Source: Pseudomonadota bacterium
GTDB lineage: Bacteria > Pseudomonadota > Alphaproteobacteria > Rhizobiales > Kaistiaceae
Direction: 5' to 3'
Assembly: GCA_023433185.1 (NCBI GenBank)
Contig: JAEZEN010000498.1
Coordinates: 1-6,428 of the forward strand
Length of the DNA: 6,428 nt
The position numbers and the translations under genes were made by a program. The notes beneath the pieces are model-generated. The model ran no database searches and was not told where the DNA came from. It saw only the letters and a list, made by a program, of their open reading frames with translations. This document shows positions 1 through 5,707 of this stretch, one piece after another. Numbering within the stretch: the stretch's first letter is position 1; the number at the start of each line of letters is the position of its first letter.

Positions 1-60
1 CCCCCGGCGGGGCGGAGGCTCGGTCCCAGCTCTTCAGAATCGAATCCGTCAGGACGGGTC

Positions 61-65
61 AGGAG
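61..65 (+). promoter_or_regulatory. Ribosome binding site of the oxidoreductase gene
   Basis: AGGAG lies 5 bases before the ATG at 71. This is a close match to the Shine-Dalgarno sequence and supports that start. The preceding 60 bases are GC-rich, and I see no convincing promoter in them. The gene may therefore be internal to an operon that begins upstream of the window. Confidence 0.75.
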
Positions 66-70
66 TTCTC

Positions 71-1237
71 ATGGAAAACCTGCGTGTGGCGATGGTCGGC
101 GGCGGCTTCATGGGCAAAGCCCACGCCATGGCCTATGCATCGATGCCCATGTTCTTCTGGCCGGCACCGGCAATTCCCGTCCGCAAGGTGGTGGTCGAGG
201 TCACGGACGAGGGCGCGGCGACGGCGCGTGACCGCTTCGGCTTCGAGGAGGCGGCGACCGACTGGCGCGCGGTGGTCAACCGTCCCGACATCGACGTCGT
301 CGACATTTGCACCCCGAACGATACGCATCCCGAGATCGCCATCGCGGCGGCAGCGGCGGGCAAGCACATCATCTCGGAGAAGCCGCTGGCGCGCACCGCC
401 GCCGAGGCGAAGACGATGCTCGACGCGGTCACGGCAGCCGGAATCGTCCACATGGTCGCCTTCAACTACCGTCGCACGCCAGCCATCGCGCTCGCCCGCA
501 AGTACATCGACGAGGGCCGTATCGGCACCATCCTCAACTTCCGCGGCACCTATCTGCAGGACTGGTCGGCCGATCCCGACTCGCCGCTTTCCTGGCGGTT
601 CCAGAAATCGGTCGCGGGGTCCGGCACCGTCGGCGACATCGGCACCCACGTCATCGATCTCGCGCGCTACCTGGTCGGCGAGGTCGCCTCGGTAAATGCG
701 CTCACCCGCACCTGGATCGCCAGCCGTCCGAAGCAGAGCGGCGGCGCGGACAGGCTGGGCGTCGGCGGCGGCGACAAGGATGCCGAACGCGGCGCCGTCG
801 ATGTCGACGACGAGATGATCACGCTCGTGAAGTTCGAGGGCGGCGCCGTCGGCTCGATCGAGGCGACCCGCAACGCCTATGGCCGCAACAACTTCATCAC
901 CGTCGAGATCCATGGCACCAAGGGCTCGATAGCCTTCAACTACGAGCGTCGCGACGAGCTGCAGGTGATGTTTGCCGACGATCCGGGCGATGCCCGGGGC
1001 TTCCGTACGGTCTATACCGGGCCGGCCCACCCCTACGGGGCCGGGCTGTGGCCGATCCCCGCGCTCGGCATCGGCTACGGCGAGACCAAGATCATCGAGT
1101 GCCACGACTTCTTCCAGGCGATCGTCAACGGCACCCAGCCTTCGCCGAACTTCGAGGACGGCTACCGGATCGCCCGGATCGCCGATGCCGTGATCAGCTC
1201 CGGCGACACCGGGCAGTGGACGGATATCGGGCGATGA
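71..1237 (+). CDS. GFO/IDH/MocA family NAD(P)-dependent oxidoreductase
   Basis: Predicted cytoplasmic dehydrogenase (388 aa, a normal family length) that oxidises or reduces a sugar, inositol or related polyol with NAD(P). The N-terminal Rossmann domain has the nucleotide-binding loop GGGFMG at residues 10-15. The family signature EKP is at 103-105, with K104 the expected catalytic lysine. The C-terminal substrate domain has GDIGTHVID around 188-196; D189 and H193 match the catalytic pair usual in this family. The end of the protein (GIGYGETKIIE, then a GYRIARIADAV-like stretch) is also typical. The start is supported by AGGAG at 61-65. The stop overlaps the ATG of the next gene (ATGA), so it is probably cotranslated with the sugar transporter and acts on the imported compound. 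Family assignment is firm. The exact substrate (myo-inositol, other polyol, rare sugar) cannot be read from the sequence. Confidence 0.93.
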   Translation: MENLRVAMVGGGFMGKAHAMAYASMPMFFWPAPAIPVRKVVVEVTDEGAATARDRFGFEEAATDWRAVVNRPDIDVVDICTPNDTHPEIAIAAAAAGKHIISEKPLARTAAEAKTMLDAVTAAGIVHMVAFNYRRTPAIALARKYIDEGRIGTILNFRGTYLQDWSADPDSPLSWRFQKSVAGSGTVGDIGTHVIDLARYLVGEVASVNALTRTWIASRPKQSGGADRLGVGGGDKDAERGAVDVDDEMITLVKFEGGAVGSIEATRNAYGRNNFITVEIHGTKGSIAFNYERRDELQVMFADDPGDARGFRTVYTGPAHPYGAGLWPIPALGIGYGETKIIECHDFFQAIVNGTQPSPNFEDGYRIARIADAVISSGDTGQWTDIGR

Positions 1238-2787
1238 CCCCGGCGGTTCCTTCCGGCGGCGGGGACATCGCCGTCGCCATGGAGGGGATCGTCAAGACCT
1301 ATGGCGGCGTCCGGGCGCTGCGGGACGTCCGTTTCGCCGCGCGGCGCGGCGAGGTTCACGCGCTGCTCGGGGAGAACGGCGCAGGCAAGTCGACCATCCT
1401 CAAGATCCTGCGCGGCGTCGAAACTCCCGATGCCGGGACGATCGTCGTCGGCGGCGAGAGCCATGCGCATCTCGACCCCCAGCTCGCCCGGCGCCTCGGC
1501 ATCGGCATGATCTTCCAGGAAATGAGCCTGGTGCCGACGCTGACCGTGGCGCAGAACATCTTCCTCGCGCACGAGCCGACCACCGCGGCGGGCCTGATCG
1601 ACGACCGGGCGATGCGGGAGCGTGCCGCTGGGATCTTTTCCGGCATGGGGGTGTCTGTCGATCCCGCACTGGCCGTCGCCGAACTGTCGACCGGCCAGCA
1701 GCAGCTGACCGAGATCGCGAAGGCCCTTTCCCAGGATGCCTCGATCCTGATCCTCGACGAGCCGACCTCGGCCCTCACGGCGAGCGAGGTCGACGTTCTC
1801 TTCGGCCTGATCGGCCGCCTGAAGGCCGAGGGGCGGGCCATCGTCTACGTCTCCCATCGCATGGACGAGATCTTCCGCATCGCCGATGTCGCCACCGTGC
1901 TGCGCGACGGCCAGCATGTCGCGACGCGGCCAATCGCCGACTACACGCTTGCGAGCCTGATCGCCGACATCATGGGCAAGGCCACCCGGGACCTGTCCGA
2001 ATTCGCCACCGAATCGAGCGCGACCGGCGAAGCGATGCTGAGCGTGAACGAACTCCGGGCAAGGGGCCGCGAGGCCGGCGCCACCCTCACCCTGCACAAG
2101 GGCGAGGTCCTCGGGATTGCCGGCCTGCTCGGCGCCGGACGAAGCCGTCTGGCGCGCATGCTCTTCGGGCTGGAGCAGCCCGAGTCCGGGTCGATCGCGG
2201 TGCGTGGGCGGGAAACCCGCATCGACACGCCGCAAGCCGCGAAGGCGCTGAAGATGGCACTGGTTCCCGAGGACCGGCGCCGCGAGGGGCTCGTCCTGCA
2301 GCATTCGGTGCAGGAGAACATCGAACTTCCCATTCTCGCCAGGCTCGGTCGCTCGATCTTCGTCGACCGCCGCGCCAGCCGACGGACCACCGAACAGCTC
2401 ATCCAGCGCCTGGCGATCAGGACATCGGGGCCGGAAGCGGCGGTCAACAGCCTGTCCGGCGGAAACCAGCAGAAGGTGGTGATCGGCAAGTGGCTGGCCG
2501 CGGAGCCCGACGTGCTGATCATGGACGAGCCGACCGCCGGCATCGACATCGGCTCCAAGGGCGAGGTGCTCCGCCTGGTGCGTCAGCTCGCGGCCGAGGG
2601 GCGGTCGATCCTCTTCATCTCGTCGGAGCTCGCCGAACTCATCGCGGTCTCCGACCGCATTGCCGTGATGGCCGCGGGCAGCATCGTGGATACCTTCGAC
2701 AAGGCGCGGCTGGCCTCGGACGGCGACGGTCGGGACGCCGAGCAGCGCCTGCAGATGATGGTTCAGGAACGAGGTCGACATGCCTGA
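1234..2787 (+). CDS. Sugar ABC transporter ATP-binding protein, RbsA/MglA type (CUT2)
   Basis: Energises import of a monosaccharide or polyol at the inner membrane. It is a 517 aa tandem ATPase, the usual CUT2 size. First domain: Walker A GENGAGKST at 46-54, Q-loop Q95, signature LSTGQQQ at 151-157, Walker B ILILDEPTSAL at 171-181, H-loop H208. Second domain: degenerate Walker A (GLLGAGRSR, 297-305, with Arg where Lys is expected), canonical signature LSGGNQQK at 407-414, Walker B VLIMDEPTAGID at 427-438, and ISSEL in place of the switch histidine. Such an asymmetric second site is normal for RbsA/MglA/XylG proteins. The chosen ATG overlaps the previous stop as ATGA. It has no strong Shine-Dalgarno, which fits translational coupling. 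An in-frame ATG at 1279 is less likely. The same frame stays open upstream to 307, but that part lies inside the oxidoreductase gene and is not coding. The substrate is unknown. Confidence 0.94.
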   Translation: MTPAVPSGGGDIAVAMEGIVKTYGGVRALRDVRFAARRGEVHALLGENGAGKSTILKILRGVETPDAGTIVVGGESHAHLDPQLARRLGIGMIFQEMSLVPTLTVAQNIFLAHEPTTAAGLIDDRAMRERAAGIFSGMGVSVDPALAVAELSTGQQQLTEIAKALSQDASILILDEPTSALTASEVDVLFGLIGRLKAEGRAIVYVSHRMDEIFRIADVATVLRDGQHVATRPIADYTLASLIADIMGKATRDLSEFATESSATGEAMLSVNELRARGREAGATLTLHKGEVLGIAGLLGAGRSRLARMLFGLEQPESGSIAVRGRETRIDTPQAAKALKMALVPEDRRREGLVLQHSVQENIELPILARLGRSIFVDRRASRRTTEQLIQRLAIRTSGPEAAVNSLSGGNQQKVVIGKWLAAEPDVLIMDEPTAGIDIGSKGEVLRLVRQLAAEGRSILFISSELAELIAVSDRIAVMAAGSIVDTFDKARLASDGDGRDAEQRLQMMVQERGRHA

Positions 2788-3757
2788 GGCAGCCACCAGC
2801 AGCGCCCCGGGCGCCCTTGTGTCCTGGTTCCGCCGGAGCTGGCGCCAGAACATCATCTATTTCGGTTTCGTCGCGATCTTCCTGTTCTTCGCGGTGGCGC
2901 TGCACGACCGCGGCTTTCTCGATCCGAACAACCTTCTGAACATTCTGCGCCAGTCGGCGATCATCGCCGTCATGGCCGTCGCCATGACCCTGGTCCTGGC
3001 GGCGGGCGAGATCGATCTCTCGGTCGGCGCCGTCGCCGGTCTTGCGTCGGTCACCACGGCCCTCGTCATCGCCGCCGCGGGCCCCGTCGCCGGCGTTGCC
3101 GCGGGACTCCTGACCGGCATCGTGGTCGGGGTCGCCAACGGCTGGCTCTCGACCCGGCTGATGATCCCGACCTTCCTGACGACGTTGGCGATGATGGGCA
3201 TCGCCAAGGGCGCGGCGATGTGGATCTCCGGCACCGCCGCGATCCCGATCCTCAACCGGGACTACTCGGCGGTCTTCGGCGGCGGCAACCTGGGTCCGGT
3301 TCCGAGCCTCGTGATCTGGATGGCGCTCGCCGCCGTGCTTGGGCACATCGCCCTGCGACGGACCAAGTTCGGTCGCCAGGTGCTGGCGGTCGGCGGCAAT
3401 CAGACGGCTGCGCGCTACAGCGGCATCAACACGGCCCGGATCAAGATGGGCGTGCTGGTGATCTCTTCGGCGACCGCAGCTCTTGCCGGCATGCTCTACG
3501 CCGGCCGGCTGCAGTCCGGCCGCTTCCAGGTCGGCGAAGGCGACGAGCTCTCGGTGATCGCGGCGGCTGTGCTCGGCGGCACGAGCCTCTTCGGCGGCCG
3601 CGGCACCGTCATCGGGTCGATCTTCGGCGCCCTGATGATCGGGGTCATCAACAACGGCCTGATCCTCTGGGGTCTGGAGTTCAGCCAGCAGCTGATCGCA
3701 CGGGGGCTCATCATCATTCTCGCGGTGGCGGTGTCGTCGGTCGGCATGCGCCGCTGA
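2780..3757 (+). CDS. Sugar ABC transporter permease, RbsC type (CUT2)
   Basis: Inner-membrane channel subunit (325 aa) of the BPD_transp_2 family, partner of the preceding double ATPase and probably a homodimer. A short polar N-terminus (1-23) is followed by about nine to ten hydrophobic segments, roughly 24-41, 55-75, 84-120, 127-147, 174-191, 224-242, 258-275, 280-297 and 304-320. Family hallmarks are GEIDLSVG at 76-83, the cytoplasmic loop RTKFGRQVLAVGGN at 194-207 (coupling to the ATPase), and GGTSLFGGRGTVIGS at 266-280. It overlaps the ATPase gene by 8 bp. A GAGG at 2771-2774, 5 bases before the ATG, gives a ribosome site. No periplasmic sugar-binding protein follows, so that gene should lie elsewhere, probably upstream of position 1. 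Confidence 0.94.
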   Translation: MPEAATSSAPGALVSWFRRSWRQNIIYFGFVAIFLFFAVALHDRGFLDPNNLLNILRQSAIIAVMAVAMTLVLAAGEIDLSVGAVAGLASVTTALVIAAAGPVAGVAAGLLTGIVVGVANGWLSTRLMIPTFLTTLAMMGIAKGAAMWISGTAAIPILNRDYSAVFGGGNLGPVPSLVIWMALAAVLGHIALRRTKFGRQVLAVGGNQTAARYSGINTARIKMGVLVISSATAALAGMLYAGRLQSGRFQVGEGDELSVIAAAVLGGTSLFGGRGTVIGSIFGALMIGVINNGLILWGLEFSQQLIARGLIIILAVAVSSVGMRR

Positions 3758-3769
3758 GTCGCCCCGGGA

Positions 3770-3841
3770 CCCGCTGCCTGCACCGCGGGAGGGCCACGGG
3801 CCGACCGCCCCGCGATCGCCGCCAGCGCGGCGCCCCGGGGC
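3770..3841 (+). terminator. GC-rich hairpin cluster after the permease; possible transcription end
   Basis: Three short dyads follow the permease stop: CCCGC (3770-3774) with GCGGG (3785-3789) and a 10-nt loop; CGCCGC (3817-3822) with GCGGCG (3827-3832) and a 4-nt loop; and the perfect palindrome GCCCCGGGGC (3832-3841). None is followed by a T-run, so this is not a textbook intrinsic terminator. In DNA this rich in GC, such dyads also arise by chance. The position, at the end of one operon, is the main argument for a terminator role. Confidence 0.25.
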
Positions 3842-4047
3842 AGCTGAAGCGAAGCGTCCCCCTCCGCCCAATCGACAGGCAGGACTGGTGAACCCGTCCT
3901 CCCCATGATGGGCGTGCAGATGGCGCGTCCACGCCCCGAAGACTGTCATAACTGCGAATACTTCCATCAGAGAACGAATACAGAAGTGGCGCCAGATTAG
4001 GCAACGCCGCCGCAGGCCGTGGCGTGGAGCCGAAAGCATTTCGCAGT

Positions 4048-4064
4048 TGCACAATCCGGGTGCG
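4048..4064 (+). promoter_or_regulatory. Candidate NtrC-type binding site
   Basis: TGCAC, seven bases, then GTGCG forms a 17-bp inverted repeat. The enterobacterial NtrC consensus is TGCACC-N5-GGTGCA; this copy matches 10 of the 12 fixed positions, differing at the sixth and the last. It lies about 90 bp upstream of the candidate -35 and 208 bp before the urtA-like start. Urea/amide importers are commonly under nitrogen control, which makes the match plausible. No sigma-54 element (GG-N10-GC with TGGC/TTGC context) was found between it and the gene, which weakens the call. Confidence 0.35.
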
Positions 4065-4124
4065 ATTGATCGAGCGTTTCTGCGCCATTTGCCTCTCCCT
4101 GTAGCACTTCCAGGCCCACTGAAA

Positions 4125-4154
4125 AGAAAGTTTTCTTACTCACGAGAAATTTCT
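4125..4154. promoter_or_regulatory. Pair of AGAAA/TTTCT palindromes, possible operator
   Basis: AGAAA-GT-TTTCT at 4125-4136 and AGAAATTTCT at 4145-4154 are perfect inverted repeats with identical arms. Their centres are 19 bp apart, close to two helical turns. The second one ends on the first base of a TTGACG -35-like hexamer. Two A/T-rich copies in a GC-rich genome, touching a possible promoter, look like a site for a dimeric regulator. The identity of such a regulator is unknown. Confidence 0.4.
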
Positions 4155-4184
4155 TGACGCTGATGGTGCGGCGCACATACGATT
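4154..4184 (+). promoter_or_regulatory. Candidate promoter of the urtA-like gene
   Basis: TTGACG at 4154-4159 matches the -35 consensus at five of six bases. A -10 element is weak: CATACG (4176-4181, 16-bp spacer) or TACGAT (4179-4184, 19-bp spacer). Transcription would start roughly 80 bases before the urtA-like ATG. The spacer contains the 11-bp dyad GTGC-GGC-GCAC (4166-4176). The call rests on position and the good -35. Confidence 0.35.
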
Positions 4185-4258
4185 GGTTACTACTCGGGGC
4201 GTACGTGTTGGCAGCCAGTACAGGCGTCAAATGGTGCGAGAAAACAAGTCACAGTTCC

Positions 4259-4263
4259 GGAGA
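4259..4263 (+). promoter_or_regulatory. Ribosome binding site of the urtA-like gene
   Basis: GGAGA sits 8 bases before the ATG at 4272. The spacer is A/T-rich, which favours open initiation, as expected for a highly expressed binding-protein gene. It supports the start that leaves the Tat signal intact. Confidence 0.75.
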
Positions 4264-4271
4264 GCCAAATT

Positions 4272-5579
4272 ATGAATGTCACACGTCGAAGGTTTATGAG
4301 AAATGCATCACTGGCGGCCGCAGCCGTTGCTGCGCCACATCTTTGGCTGCCGGTTTCGCGTGAGGCCTGGGGTGCGACGCTGAAGAAGGATGAGCCGATC
4401 AAGGTCGGCCTGCTGTTTTCGCTCACCGGCGGCCTGGCCGTGCCGGAAGAGGACTCCACCCTGGTCATGCAGTACGCGATCGACGAGATCAACGCGGCCG
4501 GCGGCATCAACGGCACGCCGATCGAGCCGATCATCGTCGACGCGAAGTCCGACTTCAACGTCTACTCCGAGAAGACCAAGGAACTGATCCTCAGGGACAA
4601 GGTCATCGCCATCTTCGGCTGCTACACCTCGGCCAGCCGCAAGGCCATCCTGCCGACGATCATGTCGCAGAACCACCTGCTCTACTACCCGACCTGCTAC
4701 GAGGGTGCCGAATGCACCCAGAACGTCATCGCCACCGGTCCGCTGGCCAACCAGCACTCGAAGGACCTCATCCCCTTCATGGTGGAAAACTTCGGCAAGA
4801 AGGTCTTCTTCGTCGGCTCGAACTATGTCTGGCCGAAGGAGTCGAACAAGAACGCCAAGATCTGGCTCGAGCAGGCGGGCGGGGAGCTTCTCGGCGAGGA
4901 ATACATTCCGCTGGGCGGCTCCGAATTCGGCCCGGTTCTGAACAAGATCCGCGAGGCCCAGCCGAACTTCATCTTCTCGACCGTGGTCGGCGCCTCCGAC
5001 ATCGCCTTCCACAAGCAGTTCAAGCAGGAGGGCTTCAACGTCGACACCATGCCGATCGCCTCGCTCACCACGGGCGAGATCGAGACGCGCGCCATGGGCA
5101 ACGAGTTCGGCGCGGGGCATTTCCTGTCGGCGCCGTACTTCCAGGCGCTCGACAATCCCACCAACCACAAGTTCGTCGAAGGCTTCCTCGGCAGCCCCTA
5201 CGGCAAGAACGGCACGACCCACTACAACATGGAGGAGACCTACCTCTCGGCCTACGTCTTCAAGAAGGGGCTGGAGAACGCCATCGCCGCGGTCGGCGTC
5301 GAGGAAGTCACCCCGCGCCTCATCCGCGACAATTCCGGCGGCGTCCGCATCGAGGACGACATCTCGCCCGAGGGCCTGATCTGGATCGACGACCAGAACT
5401 TCAACACTTGGCTCAAGCCCAAGATCGGCCAGTGCCAGGCCGATGGCAGCTTCAAGATCGTCCAGGCCTCCGCGGAGCATGTCGCCCCGGATCCCTACTC
5501 GATCTATCCGGACATCGGCACCTGCACCGCCGACGGACTGAAGGCCCCCGACGGGACGATCCGTACCAACGTGATCTGA
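4272..5579 (+). CDS. Tat-exported urea/short-chain amide ABC transporter substrate-binding protein (UrtA/FmdD-like)
   Basis: Periplasmic receptor (435 aa) that captures a small nitrogen compound, probably urea or a short-chain amide, and hands it to the permease encoded next. The N-terminus is a Tat signal: TRRRFM at 4-9, then an Ala-rich hydrophobic stretch 12-26, with cleavage likely near AWGA (32-35). Mature-protein marks of the Peripla_BP_5 urea/amide group are IKVGLLFSLTGG (43-54), DEINAAGGING (71-81), FGCYTSASRKAILP (115-128), YYPTCYEGAEC (138-148) and GPLANQ (156-161). Five cysteines are present (117, 142, 148, 388, 418). The C-terminal part carries GQCQADG (386-392) and GTCTADG (416-422), possibly a disulfide-linked tail. 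A stem-loop follows before the permease gene. Alternatives within the group are amide-binding AmiC-like or another small polar ligand. Family is firm; ligand is inference. No urease or amidase gene is visible here. Confidence 0.9.
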   Translation: MNVTRRRFMRNASLAAAAVAAPHLWLPVSREAWGATLKKDEPIKVGLLFSLTGGLAVPEEDSTLVMQYAIDEINAAGGINGTPIEPIIVDAKSDFNVYSEKTKELILRDKVIAIFGCYTSASRKAILPTIMSQNHLLYYPTCYEGAECTQNVIATGPLANQHSKDLIPFMVENFGKKVFFVGSNYVWPKESNKNAKIWLEQAGGELLGEEYIPLGGSEFGPVLNKIREAQPNFIFSTVVGASDIAFHKQFKQEGFNVDTMPIASLTTGEIETRAMGNEFGAGHFLSAPYFQALDNPTNHKFVEGFLGSPYGKNGTTHYNMEETYLSAYVFKKGLENAIAAVGVEEVTPRLIRDNSGGVRIEDDISPEGLIWIDDQNFNTWLKPKIGQCQADGSFKIVQASAEHVAPDPYSIYPDIGTCTADGLKAPDGTIRTNVI

Positions 5580-5593
5580 TCGACGAGCCTGCC

Positions 5594-5628
5594 CCGATCA
5601 TCCGCGGAGCCGATCCGCGGGTGGTCGG
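5594..5628 (+). other. Intercistronic 15-bp stem-loop
   Basis: The arms 5594-5608 and 5614-5628 pair over 15 bp (13 Watson-Crick, two G-U) around the 5-nt loop GCCGA. The core CCGCGGA/TCCGCGG is perfect. It begins 14 bases after the urtA-like stop. No U-run follows, so it is unlikely to be a simple terminator. More likely it blocks 3' exonucleases or partly attenuates transcription, keeping binding-protein mRNA above permease mRNA, as known in other ABC operons such as malE-malF. Confidence 0.7.
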
Positions 5629-5658
5629 ATGCGGAAAGACTGCGGCGCGCGACCCGGG

Positions 5659-5680
5659 GGCGACACGCCACGGTGTCGTC
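5659..5680 (+). other. Second, smaller stem-loop upstream of the permease gene
   Basis: GGCGACAC (5659-5666) pairs with GTGTCGTC (5673-5680) around a 6-nt loop: 8 bp with one G-U pair. It ends 16 bases before the ribosome site at 5697. It could add to the main stem-loop in setting permease expression, or be chance in GC-rich DNA. Confidence 0.4.
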
Positions 5681-5696
5681 GGGACTTCACCGCGAC

Positions 5697-5700
5697 GGAG
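5697..5700 (+). promoter_or_regulatory. Ribosome binding site deciding the UrtB-like start
   Basis: GGAG lies 7 bases before the ATG at 5708. The alternative in-frame ATG at 5741 has no comparable sequence before it, so 5708 is preferred. The 5741 start would remove 11 residues and still leave the first membrane segment whole. Confidence 0.65.
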
Positions 5701-5707
5701 CGGACGG

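Larger units (their letters stand above)
3842..4271. other. Non-coding regulatory gap before the urtA-like gene
   Basis: I see no convincing gene here. From about 3940 the base composition falls to near 50% GC by eye, against roughly two thirds in the flanking genes. A-rich and T-rich runs also appear, such as those at 4121-4138. Several inverted repeats cluster in the right half and are listed separately. A minus-strand reading frame from 4088 has a good ribosome-site-like sequence but no recognisable product. The composition and dyads suggest a promoter/operator region for the nitrogen-type transporter, but no experiment or comparison backs this yet. Confidence 0.6.

Noticed and set aside
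307..1233. Upstream extension of the ATPase reading frame
   Set aside because: It lies in another frame inside the oxidoreductase gene, is His/Arg-rich without domain features, and the family-like sequence begins only at 1234.
1963..2787. Second ATPase domain as a damaged gene
   Set aside because: The Lys-to-Arg change in Walker A and the missing switch histidine are normal for the second half of RbsA/MglA-type proteins; the reading frame is intact.
1162..2856. Long minus-strand open frame opposite the ATPase
   Set aside because: Composition is typical of antisense shadow in GC-rich DNA, with no recognisable motifs, while the + strand carries a full set of ABC motifs.
3902..3912. CCCAT-G-ATGGG palindrome as operator or terminator
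   Set aside because: Short, isolated, far from the candidate promoter and without a T-run; likely chance.
2639..4054. Long minus-strand open frame opposite the permease and gap
   Set aside because: Arg/Asp/Gly/His-rich shadow translation, no family resemblance, and it opposes a clear membrane protein.
4185..4225. Sigma-54 promoter
   Set aside because: GG and GC pairs occur at spacings of 11 or 12, not the required 10, and lack the TGGCAC/TTGCA context.
4308..5480. Long minus-strand open frame opposite the urtA-like gene
   Set aside because: Rich in Asp/Glu/Val/Leu repeats produced by the complementary codon pattern; the + strand product is clearly a binding protein.
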